From contig JADGHJ010000012.1 of NCBI GenBank assembly GCA_019686175.1, forward strand, positions 1 through 33,304: a stretch of 33,304 nucleotides of DNA, given 5' to 3'. Within the stretch, counting starts at the first letter, position 1; the number at the start of each line of letters is the position of its first letter. This DNA is from Chloroflexota bacterium (GTDB lineage Bacteria > Chloroflexota > UBA6077 > JAJPHF01). Under the pieces are notes generated by a model. That model was not told the origin of the DNA and ran no database searches. It saw only the letters and a list, made by a program, of their open reading frames with translations. Position numbers and translations under genes: made by a program. This document shows, in pieces, positions 7,918 to 16,410 of this stretch.

Positions 7918-9378
7918 CTACACTCCCGCCTCGGTGATGGTCAGCGGACCGAACTGGTCCGCGGTGGGCTCCGCTCAGCAGAACCAGGGCTCGGTGAGCC
8001 GTGGCACCGCCGGCGTGGCGGCCAGTCGGTCGCGATCAAGCGGCGGCACGGGGCGGGCCGCGGTGGCATGCGCCAGCGCGCGCAGCCGGGCGAACGTCTC
8101 CACCGCCGGCTCGCCGTCGCGCGCCGCCTCCTCCACCAGCGCAGCAGCTGCGGTTGCTAGGGCGTCCATGCGTGGATCGGGATGGTGCCAGCGGTAGGCG
8201 AACGCCTCCGGATCGAACGCCCCCAGGTGCGGCGCCAGCGCGGCCGTGCCGAGCAAGCTGGAGCCGCGCGGTACCAGCAGCCGGATGGCGAGCTGGACGG
8301 GGTCGACGTGGCGCACCAGCGCGTGCCGCTCGATGAAGGCCAGCAGCTCCAGGTAGTCGTCGAGCGTGGTCCAGGGCGTGAACGGGACGAAGGTCGGCCG
8401 CAGTGGGACGCCCACGGCGCGCGTCAGCCCCAGCGCGATCACCACATCCTGCGCGGTGTGGCCCTTCTGCAACGGCGCCAGGATGTGGTCGTGGACCGCC
8501 TCCACTGCCGAGACGATGAACAGGCAGCCCGCGGCCCTGAGGGCCGGCAGGTGCTGGCGGTGCTCCAGCAGGTGCTCGATCTTGATCGTGGCGTCGAAAG
8601 TGAGGTGCGGCCACGCCGCGTGCAGCTCGGCGACGAGTCGCAGCGAGTGGCGGATGCCGTTGAAGAAGTCCGGATCCCCGAAGGTGATGTGCTCGGCACC
8701 CAGCGCCACAAGCTGCGCGATGTCGGCCAGCACGACCTCCGGGTCCACGATGCGCAGCCGCCCGCCGTAGACGGGGGTGAGCGGGCAGTGGAGGCAGCGG
8801 TGGGCGCAGCCCCGGCTGGCCTCGACGTAGCCTACCCGCCGCTGACCGTCCGGGGTCTCCACGTGCGCGTAGCGGTCGAGCTCCGGCAGCCCGTCGCGTG
8901 CCGGCAGGCGCCAGTGCTGGCGCCCCAGGTACACGCCGCCGTCCGCCTCACGCAGCCGCACGCCCGGGACAGGCGCCTGGGACGCTGGCCCGCCGCACGC
9001 GTTGGCCCGACCCGCTGCGATCCGGTCGGCGAGCGCCACCAGGGGCGTCTCGTACTCGCCCCCGATCACGCTGTCGGCCCAGCGCCCGAGCACCACGTCG
9101 CCGTGCAGCGCCGCGTACAGCCCGTAGAAGCAGATGTGCGCGTCGGGATTGAGCGCGCGCACGCGCTCGGCCAGCCGCACCCCCAACCGCATCGCCGTGT
9201 GCATGGGGGTCGAGATGCCGACGAGCCGCGCCGCGCGCACTGCCGTGGGGTCCAACCGCTCGACCGCCAGATCCTGGCAGCGGACGGCGTGGCCGGCCGC
9301 ACGCAGGTGCGCCGCGGGGCTGGCCAGGGCGAGCGGCTGGTGCCCCAGCTCGTAGGTCGACAGCAGGAGGACATTCAT
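7918..9378 (-). CDS. B12-binding radical SAM protein, predicted CUAEP-tail selenoprotein (TGA at 7977-7975 read as selenocysteine)
   Basis: ATG at 9378 (MNVLLLSTYELGHQPLALASPAAHLRAAGHAV...), B12-binding-like N-domain, radical SAM CxxxCxxC (ASRGCAHRCLHCPLTPVYGG). In frame after the TGA: ...RLTEPWFC-U-AEPTADQFGPLTITEAGV-TAG (7920-7918). 486 residues including Sec; the track version stops at 7975. Confidence 0.85.
7944..7962 (-). promoter_or_regulatory. Putative bacterial SECIS hairpin
   Basis: RNA sense: UGA-gcggagcccacc-GCGGACC-aguuc-GGUCCGC. Perfect 7-bp stem, 5-nt loop with G at loop position 2; the loop begins 20 nt downstream of the UGA. Confidence 0.68.
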
Positions 9379-11192
9379 CTCGGCGACTCGCTCAGCCGTT
9401 CCGCCTCGGCGAGCAGCTCCTCGATGTAGCCCATGCCCGCGCGCCAGAACCCGGGATCGGCGATGTCGATCCCGATGGAGGCCAGCAGCTCGCGTGGCCC
9501 CACCGAGCCGCCAGCGCTGAACAGCTGCCGATACTTGGCGACGAACGCCGGCCCCTCCTGCTGGTACAGGCGGTACAGGCCGAGGGTCAGGAACTGCCCG
9601 AACGGATAGGCGTAGACGTAGAACGGGCTGTGGATGAAGTGGGGGATGTAGCTCCACCACAGCCGGTGGCCGTCGGTCAGCTCCAGCGAGTCGCCGAACA
9701 TCGCCTGCAGCTCGTCCTGCCAGATGGTGCCCAGCGTGGCGCTGTCCAGCTCCCCCTGCTGGCGCCGAGCGCGGTGCGCGCGCTGCTCGAAGCGGTACAT
9801 CGCGACCTGCCGGAAGGTAGTGGCGAACAGGTCCTCGATCTTACTCGCGAGGAACGCCAGTCGCTGCTGGCGATCGGTGAGCTGCCGCAGCAGCGCGTCG
9901 AACACGAGGATCTCACCGAACACGCTCGCCGTTTCCGCCAGGGCCAGAGGCGGGTGGTAGACGAGAATGCTCTGCACGCTGGAGAGCACGTCGTGGATGC
10001 CGTGGCCCAACTCGTGGCCCAGCGTCATCACGTCGCGCGGCTTGCCCGTATAGTTGAGCAGGACATAGGGATGCGTGTCCGGCGTGTTCGCCGCGCAGAA
10101 GGCGCCGCCGCGCTTGCCGTCGCGCAGCGCCGCGTCGATCCACCGGCGCGCGAAGAAGCGCTCGACGATCTCGCCGATCTCGGGCGCGAACGCGGCATAA
10201 GCCTCGACCACCAGGCGGCGCGCGTCGTCCCAGGGAATATCTTGCGGGCTCCCGGGCAGTGGTGCGTAGCGGTCCCAGACGTACAGTTTGTCGAGCCCCA
10301 GCAGCCGCCGCTTCAAGTGGTACCAGCGTGCCACCAGCGGGTAGCCCTCCACGGCGGCCGCCACCATGGCCTCGACGATCTCGCTGGTCAGCTCGTTGCT
10401 CAGGTGGCGTGCCGTCTCGGGCTCGGGATAGCCGCGCAACCGGTCCTCGATCGCCTTGTCCTGCAGCAGGGTGTTGTAGATGAACACGAGCTGGCGCTCG
10501 TACTGCCGCAGGCCCGTGGTGAGGCTCTCGGCGGCACGTTGCCGCAGGCCGCGGTCGGGGTGGTACAGGTACGCCAGCAGCGCCGATTGGTTCAGTCGCT
10601 CGGTGCGGCCCTCAACCTCCAGGGTGAACTGCATGGTGGAGGTCAGCTCGTCGAACAGGCGCGCGAAGGCCGCGCCGCTGGTGACCTCCTTCTCGTTGAG
10701 CACGCGCTCCTCGGGCTCCGAGAGCTGGTACGGCTTGCGCTGCAGCACCTTCTCGATGTAGTGCCGCACGCGGCGCAGGCCCTCGCTCGCTACGGCAGCG
10801 CGCAGGCGCTCGGCATCGAGTTGGGCCAACTCCAGCTCGAAGAACAGCAGGTGGTTCTGGATCTGCGTGCCGCGCTCCAGGACTTTGGCCACCAGGGCGC
10901 CGTGGCGCGGGTTCGCCGCATCGGCGGCGTGCACCAGGTGCGCGTAGGTCGCTGGCGGGGTCGCGCGAGTGAGGATCGTCTCGTAGCGTTGGAACGCCTC
11001 GGCGAGCGCGGCGTCGTCGAGGCTGGCCAGCCGGCCCTTGTAGTCGGTCTCGAAGGCGCGGGCGAGCGCCAGCACCGCGTCGAGGTCCGCGTCCAGCCTG
11101 GGATCGTCGATGCCGGCGTACAGCTCCGAGAGGTCCCAGCTCGGGAGCTCCCGGGGGGCACCAGGCTCGGCCACGGGGGTGGTCACTACCAT
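9375..11192 (-). CDS. M3 family oligoendopeptidase (PepF-like)
   Basis: 605 aa; zinc motif in VMTLGHELGHGIHDVLSS (HExGH) and M3-typical FHSPFYVYAYPFGQFLTLGLY. The 3' end overlaps the radical SAM start as ATGA (9378-9375). Confidence 0.93.
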   Translation of the reverse strand: MVVTTPVAEPGAPRELPSWDLSELYAGIDDPRLDADLDAVLALARAFETDYKGRLASLDDAALAEAFQRYETILTRATPPATYAHLVHAADAANPRHGALVAKVLERGTQIQNHLLFFELELAQLDAERLRAAVASEGLRRVRHYIEKVLQRKPYQLSEPEERVLNEKEVTSGAAFARLFDELTSTMQFTLEVEGRTERLNQSALLAYLYHPDRGLRQRAAESLTTGLRQYERQLVFIYNTLLQDKAIEDRLRGYPEPETARHLSNELTSEIVEAMVAAAVEGYPLVARWYHLKRRLLGLDKLYVWDRYAPLPGSPQDIPWDDARRLVVEAYAAFAPEIGEIVERFFARRWIDAALRDGKRGGAFCAANTPDTHPYVLLNYTGKPRDVMTLGHELGHGIHDVLSSVQSILVYHPPLALAETASVFGEILVFDALLRQLTDRQQRLAFLASKIEDLFATTFRQVAMYRFEQRAHRARRQQGELDSATLGTIWQDELQAMFGDSLELTDGHRLWWSYIPHFIHSPFYVYAYPFGQFLTLGLYRLYQQEGPAFVAKYRQLFSAGGSVGPRELLASIGIDIADPGFWRAGMGYIEELLAEAERLSESPR

Positions 11193-11328
11193 GTTGCAAC
11201 TTCCTCAATGTCGGGCGAATGCTGCTCTCCTACTCCACATTCTAGCCCCCGGCGGCTGACACACCGGCCATGGGCGGCCGGCCGCGCCAGAAGGGTAAGA
11301 TAGGCCACAGCGTGGAGGAGACGATATC

Positions 11329-11793
11329 ATGCGGATAGAAGCGCGCCTCGCCGAGCTCGGCTACCAGTTGCCGCCCCCGTTCGTGTACCCGAGCCCGAAC
11401 CGCCGGGGCATCGTGCAGGTGGGCGAGTTGGTGTTCGCCTCGGGCCACCCGCCGACCGAGTTCCACGGCGTGCCGATCCGTGGGAAAGTCGGCCGCGAGC
11501 TGAGTGAGGCTGAGGGCTACGCCTGCGCCCGCTCGTGCGCGCTGAACATCCTTGCCTCGCTCAAGCAGGCTGTCGGCGATCTGGACCGGGTGCGCCAGGT
11601 GGTGAAGGTCGTCGGCTATGTGAACTCGGCTCCCGGCTTCGAGCGGCAGTTCGCGGTGATCGACGGGGCCTCGGACCTGTTCCTAGCCCTGTGGGGTGAC
11701 CAGGGGAGCCACACCCGCTCGGCGATCGGGGTGTTCGAGCTCCCGCGCGGGTACCCGTGCGAGGTCGAGGCGGTGTTCGCGCTGGGAAGCTGA
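11329..11793 (+). CDS. RidA (YjgF/YER057c/UK114) family protein
   Basis: 154 aa; RRGIVQVGELVFASGHPPTEFHGVPIRGKVG...ACARSCALNILASLKQAVGDLDRVRQVVKVVGYVNSAPGF. Confidence 0.88.
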   Translation: MRIEARLAELGYQLPPPFVYPSPNRRGIVQVGELVFASGHPPTEFHGVPIRGKVGRELSEAEGYACARSCALNILASLKQAVGDLDRVRQVVKVVGYVNSAPGFERQFAVIDGASDLFLALWGDQGSHTRSAIGVFELPRGYPCEVEAVFALGS

Positions 11794-11800
11794 CTGAGCA

Positions 11801-12046
11801 ATGGAGCAGGTGCTGCAGGTCGTCGGAGCCGTGCTGATCCTGGTCGCCTACGTGCTGGCCCAGATTGGCGTGGTCCGACCCGACGCCTACCTCTACCTTC
11901 TCCTGAACCTGAGCGGATCCACGCTGCTGGCCGTGCTAGCCTGGAGCGGGCAGCAATGGGGGTTCCTGCTACTGGAAGGCGTGTGGGCCCTGGTCTCGCT
12001 GTGGAGCCTGGGGCGCCGGCTTCGCGGCGCGGAGACCTTTGGCTGA
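11801..12046 (+). CDS. Small membrane protein, CBU_0592-like
   Basis: 81 aa with three hydrophobic segments; LILVAYVLAQIGVVRPDAYLYLLLNLSGSTLLAVLAW...LLLEGVWALVSLWSL pattern. Confidence 0.7.
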   Translation: MEQVLQVVGAVLILVAYVLAQIGVVRPDAYLYLLLNLSGSTLLAVLAWSGQQWGFLLLEGVWALVSLWSLGRRLRGAETFG

Positions 12047-12059
12047 GACTCCGTCTCAG
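12043..12059. repeat. Perfect inverted repeat CTGAGAC-TCC-GTCTCAG overlapping the stop codon region
   Basis: Read directly: ggCTGAGACtccGTCTCAGgg; 7-bp stem, 3-nt loop; no following T-tract. Confidence 0.6.
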
Positions 12060-12082
12060 GGTGAAGCACAGGATACAGGCCG

Positions 12083-12826
12083 ATGGACCAGCAGGGGAGA
12101 GGCATGGGCGCGATCCGCGCGGTGTTCTTTGATGTTGGCGGCACGCTGGTGTATCCCCACCCCTCGTTCCCGGGAGTGATCGCGCGCGTGCTCGCGCAGC
12201 ATGGATTCCCGGTGCCCGAGGAGCAGATCGCGGCTCTAGAGCCGATCGTGTTGGCGGAGATGGCGACCCTCCACGCCGCAGGTGGTGGCTTCACCCGCTC
12301 GGAAGCAGAGTCGCGCCAGTTCTGGCACGGGCTGTACTGCCGCTTCCTGGACCATCTCGGCATTCCGGCGGGAGGCGATCTGCCCCGTCATTTGTACGAC
12401 GAGTTCATCAAGTACGAGACCTACCGGCTCTACCCCGACACTCTGCCGGCGCTGGAGGCGTTGCGGGCGCGTGGCGTGGCCCTGGGCATCATCTCCAACT
12501 GGGAGAGCTGGCTGGAGCCCCTGCTGCTCCACCTGGAGATCCACGGCTTCTTCGCCGCTACCGCGATCTCCGGCCACCACGGCGTCGAGAAGCCCGATCC
12601 GCGTATCTTCGAGCTGGCGGTGGCGAGCCTCGGCGTGCCACCCGCGGAGGCCGCGCACGTGGGCGACAGTGTGCGGCACGATGTGGAGGGCGCGCGCCGG
12701 GCCGGGCTGGTGCCGGTGCTGATCGACCGTCGGGGCCAGCGCGATGGGGGCGACTACCTCTGCATCTCCGATCTGCGCCAGTTACCCGCGGTGCTGGGCC
12801 TCGACGTGCCCGTGAGCGAGCGGTGA
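12083..12826 (+). CDS. HAD family hydrolase
   Basis: 247 aa; AVFFDVGGTLVYPHPSF (DxGGT motif, FDVGGTL), LGIISNWE, GVEKPDPRIFELAV, HVGDSVRHDVEGARRAG. Confidence 0.9.
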   Translation: MDQQGRGMGAIRAVFFDVGGTLVYPHPSFPGVIARVLAQHGFPVPEEQIAALEPIVLAEMATLHAAGGGFTRSEAESRQFWHGLYCRFLDHLGIPAGGDLPRHLYDEFIKYETYRLYPDTLPALEALRARGVALGIISNWESWLEPLLLHLEIHGFFAATAISGHHGVEKPDPRIFELAVASLGVPPAEAAHVGDSVRHDVEGARRAGLVPVLIDRRGQRDGGDYLCISDLRQLPAVLGLDVPVSER

Positions 12827-12893
12827 GCCTGCACCGACTCATTGCGCGGCCCGCGTCAGGCGCCTCGCTGGCGCCAAGGCCCTGTCGTTGCTG

Positions 12894-14489
12894 ATGCGCC
12901 GAATCGCCGCCGCCGCCGCCATCATCTTCCTGGGCAACGTGGCCAGCCGGATCCTCGGGCTGACACGGGAGATGGTGTTCGCCGCGTTGTTCGGCACCTC
13001 TGGCGCCATGAGCGCCTACCGGACGGCGGCACGCGTCCAGATCATGGTCTACGACCTGCTGGTGAGCGGCGCCATCAGCGCGGCGCTGGTGCCGGTGTTC
13101 AGCCAGTACGCGGAGGAGTCGCGGGCCGCCCTAGGGCAGGTCGTGAGCGTCGTGCTCAGCCTGCTGGCGCTGGTGCTGGGGGTGGTGGTGCTAGTGCTGA
13201 TCGTCGCCGCGCCCGCCCTCGTCGGCCTGCTCGGCGCTGATGCCCAGTACTTCGATCTGACCGTAACCCTGACCCGCTGGGCCCTGCTGTCGGTCGTGCT
13301 GCTGGGCATCGCCGGCGTGCTCACGGCAGCGCTGCACGCGCGCCGCGACTTCAAGTGGGCGGCGCTAGCCACCGCCGCGTACAACGTGGGCATCATCGGC
13401 GCCGCGCTGGTTCTCACGCCGCTGTGGGGCGTCGAGCCCGACGGGAGCCGGCCGGACGCCAGCGTGGTCGCCCTAGCACTGGGGCTGGTGGTCGGCGCGG
13501 CGCTCCAGGTGCTGGTCCAGGTGCCGGGCCTGCGCGACCTGCCCTGGCGGCTGGCGGTGCAGTGGCGCCATCCGGGCGTCCGCACCGCTGTGCGCCTGTA
13601 CACGCCGGTGGCACTCGGCTTCGCGGTGACCTATCTGGGCGTGTTCGTGGACACCCGGCTAGCCTGGCGGACGGGCGAGGAGTCGCTAGCTATCCTGCAA
13701 GCGGCTACCACGCTGATCCAATTCCCGCTGGGGCTGGTGTCGAGCGCCGTGGCGCTGGCTGCTCTCCCGACACTGGCCCGGGCCGCGCACAGCGGCGCCA
13801 CCGACCAGTACCTGGCCACCTTGCGGTTCGCCACGCGGCTGGTGCTGCTCCTCATCCTGCCGGCCACGGTCGGGTTGATCGCCCTGCGCGAGCCAGTCGT
13901 AGCCTGGCTTTTCCAGCGCGGCGCGTTCACCGCGGCGGCCACGGAGGCCACGGCGCGCGCCTTCCTGTTCTACGCGCCGCAGTTGCCCCTCGTGGCCCTC
14001 GACCAGCTATTCATCGCCGCCTACTACGCGCGCCAGAACACGCGCACGCCGATGCTCGTCGGCGTGGGCACCGTGCTGCTCTACTTGGTCACCGCGCCCG
14101 CACTCTGCACCTGCGTCGACCTGCCGGCACTCGGGCGGGCGGATATCTACTTGGGACGGGACGGGCTGGCGTTGGCCAACGCCCTCCAGAACGGCATGCA
14201 CGGCGTCTTGATGTACCTCCTGCTGCGGCAGCGGTTCCCTGCGCTGGCGGAGGGGTTGGGCGGCTATCTTGCGCGAGTTGGGAGCGCCGCGGTAGCGATG
14301 GGAGCCTTGCTCGTGGCGGTTGAACCGGCACTGGGCACCTGGGCCCGCGGGGCACCGGGGCCAAGCGTCGTGGCAGGCGGGCTGCTCGGCCTCGCCTGCT
14401 ACGCCCTGCTGTTGCTGCTGCTGCGGGTGCAGGAGGCCGCGCAGCTGGTCGCCCTGGCCCGCGCACGCCTGCGCCTTCGCCCGGGATAA
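12894..14489 (+). CDS. murJ: Lipid II flippase MurJ / MviN family
   Basis: About 531 aa polytopic; FLGNVASRILGLTREMVFAALFG, SGAISAALVPVFSQY, LLALVLGVVVLVLI, FLFYAPQLPLVALDQLFIAAYYARQNTRTPM. Confidence 0.92.
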   Translation: MRRIAAAAAIIFLGNVASRILGLTREMVFAALFGTSGAMSAYRTAARVQIMVYDLLVSGAISAALVPVFSQYAEESRAALGQVVSVVLSLLALVLGVVVLVLIVAAPALVGLLGADAQYFDLTVTLTRWALLSVVLLGIAGVLTAALHARRDFKWAALATAAYNVGIIGAALVLTPLWGVEPDGSRPDASVVALALGLVVGAALQVLVQVPGLRDLPWRLAVQWRHPGVRTAVRLYTPVALGFAVTYLGVFVDTRLAWRTGEESLAILQAATTLIQFPLGLVSSAVALAALPTLARAAHSGATDQYLATLRFATRLVLLLILPATVGLIALREPVVAWLFQRGAFTAAATEATARAFLFYAPQLPLVALDQLFIAAYYARQNTRTPMLVGVGTVLLYLVTAPALCTCVDLPALGRADIYLGRDGLALANALQNGMHGVLMYLLLRQRFPALAEGLGGYLARVGSAAVAMGALLVAVEPALGTWARGAPGPSVVAGGLLGLACYALLLLLLRVQEAAQLVALARARLRLRPG

Positions 14490-14562
14490 CCCTTGCCGGG
14501 CGCCCCAAGCGCTCCGCTAGGCTTCTTCGGCGGAAGTTGCAATCCGGCGCCCTGAGCGCACA

Positions 14563-16347
14563 GTGGGGGGCACGGTGCAGACCCCAGAGGAGCCAATGGC
14601 GATGGCCGCGGAACTGGCCGTCCTCGAAGCCCTGGGCGGCCTGGCCCGCATCACGGCCGAAGAGCTGGACACGGCCGCCGCGCTCGGCGCCTTCTCGGGC
14701 GCGATGGCCCGGGTTATCCCCCACGACTGGGTGAACGTGGCCTACCTGGAGGCAGACGGCCAGCGGTTCCATCTCCTGGGCACCTTCCTCACCCAGGCCA
14801 CCGGCCAGGTGCCAGCCCACTACACGGCCGACGTCCACACCGATGGCTCGCCGTTCCGGCACACGCTCCGCACGGGCGAGCCGCGCGTGGTGAACGACTA
14901 TCCCAGCGATCCGCTGTGGGCACAGGCCGAACCGCGCGTGCGGGCGCTAGTCGAGCAGATGGGACTGCGCGCGGGGCTGAGTGTCGCCCTGCGCCTCCGC
15001 GGCCGCGTCATCGGCGCCCTCATCTTCGCTAGCCGCCAGCCGGGCTGCTACCGGCCGGAGCACGTCGAGCGCGCGCAGCACTTCGCCGACTACCTCGCCC
15101 CGTTCGTGGAGAACCTACGGCTCTACGCGATCGAGCGCCAGCAGCGGGCGCAGCTCGCCGCGTTGAACGCCATCGGCCAGACCCTGGCCGCGAGTTTGGA
15201 GGTGGCCGACGTGTTTCCCGTGTTCGCCACCGCCGCGCGCACCCTGGTGCCGCACGATCGCGTGGGTGTGGCGCTGCTGAGCGAGGACGGCACGACCTTG
15301 GAGCGCCTGGCGTTCGCCGCCCATGACCAGCACCAGGTGTCGTGGGGAGACTGCCTGCGGTTGGCCGACACGGGCCTGCGCGTGGTGATCGAGCGTGAAC
15401 ACGGCCTGTGGAGCGCCGACGCCTACCACGACCCCCGGGTCGTGCTGCCGCACGACCGCGCCGCTGTGGAGCGCGAGGGCATCCGGAGCGTGATCTGTGT
15501 CCCGCTCCGAGCGAAGGGGCGCGCGTTTGGGATCTTGACTTTCGCCTGCACGGAGCCGGGCCGCTACAGCGAGAGCGAGCTGCGAGCGGCGCAGCAGATC
15601 GCCGACCAGATCGCGCCCTTCCTCGACAACGTGCGTCTCTACCGCCAGGTGCGGGCACTCGTCGCGGCGGAGGAGCGCAACCGATTGGCGCGCGAGGTCC
15701 ACGATACCTTGGCCCAAGGCCTCACCGCGATCGTCCTCCAGCTCGACACAGCCGAGGCGCTGTTGCCGCCCGATGCGCCGGCCACTCCCATGGTGGTGCA
15801 GGCGCGCGAGCTGGCACGACACGCGCTGGCCGAGGCCCGCCGGGCCGTGCGAGGCCTCCAGCCCAGTGCCCTCGTGAACCGGACGCTGGTGGAAGCGCTG
15901 GAGGACGAGGTGGCGCGCTTCCAGCAGCGCAGCGGCATCCCCGCCTCGTTTGAACGCCCCGCCCAGCACCTCGCGCTGGCCGACTCACAGGCGACAGCGC
16001 TGCTGCGGATCGCGCAAGAAGCCCTCCACAATGTCGAGAAGCACGCTCGCGCGCGGTGTGTGCGGGTGCGCTTGGCGTTCGATCCGAGCGCCGCGCCTCC
16101 CGTGGCCTCGCTGGTCGTGGAGGACGATGGAACCGGGTTCGAGCCCGGCCAGGAGCAGCCGACGGGCGACGGGGGCTACGGTATTCCCACCATGCGCGAG
16201 CGCGCGCGGCTGGTCGGGGGGAGCCTGATCGTGGACAGTCGGCCAGGGGCTGGCACCCGTCTCACGGCGCGGGTCCCTCTCGACAGCCCGGCTACGCCCG
16301 TCGTCCCGACCACGCCGGCCCCGTCCCTCGGGGCGGACGCCCCTTAG
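14563..16347 (+). CDS. GAF domain sensor histidine kinase (HisKA_3/NarL-class)
   Basis: 594 aa; two GAF-like segments, EERNRLAREVHDTLAQGLTAIVLQLD (HisKA_3 H-box), ALLRIAQEALHNVEKHARA (N-box), VEDDGTGFEP, GYGIPTMRERARLVGG. Confidence 0.92.
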   Translation: MGGTVQTPEEPMAMAAELAVLEALGGLARITAEELDTAAALGAFSGAMARVIPHDWVNVAYLEADGQRFHLLGTFLTQATGQVPAHYTADVHTDGSPFRHTLRTGEPRVVNDYPSDPLWAQAEPRVRALVEQMGLRAGLSVALRLRGRVIGALIFASRQPGCYRPEHVERAQHFADYLAPFVENLRLYAIERQQRAQLAALNAIGQTLAASLEVADVFPVFATAARTLVPHDRVGVALLSEDGTTLERLAFAAHDQHQVSWGDCLRLADTGLRVVIEREHGLWSADAYHDPRVVLPHDRAAVEREGIRSVICVPLRAKGRAFGILTFACTEPGRYSESELRAAQQIADQIAPFLDNVRLYRQVRALVAAEERNRLAREVHDTLAQGLTAIVLQLDTAEALLPPDAPATPMVVQARELARHALAEARRAVRGLQPSALVNRTLVEALEDEVARFQQRSGIPASFERPAQHLALADSQATALLRIAQEALHNVEKHARARCVRVRLAFDPSAAPPVASLVVEDDGTGFEPGQEQPTGDGGYGIPTMRERARLVGGSLIVDSRPGAGTRLTARVPLDSPATPVVPTTPAPSLGADAP

Positions 16348-16410
16348 TCCGGTGCTGGCCGCAACCGCGCCCGATCGTGGCAGCGGAGACTGGCAGCAGG
16401 CCGCGCGAGA

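Noticed and set aside
7944-7962. Hairpin considered as an intrinsic terminator after the radical SAM gene
   Set aside because: No U-tract follows, and it lies inside an in-frame extension encoding the CUAEP tail with the next gene directly abutting, so a SECIS fits better.
8182-9429. 415-aa plus-strand ORF antisense to the radical SAM gene
   Set aside because: GC-driven antisense artefact with skewed R/V/Q/A composition and no recognisable domain.
9379-9660. N-terminal extension of the 561-aa track ORF (7975..9660) upstream of MNVLLLSTYELG
   Set aside because: Overlaps the M3 peptidase coding sequence in another frame, is Arg/Pro-rich low-quality sequence, and the natural start is the ATG at 9378 forming an ATGA overlap.
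9630-11303. 557-aa plus-strand ORF antisense to the M3 peptidase
   Set aside because: Antisense shadow of a high-GC gene; the peptidase frame carries HExGH and family motifs, the antisense frame has none.
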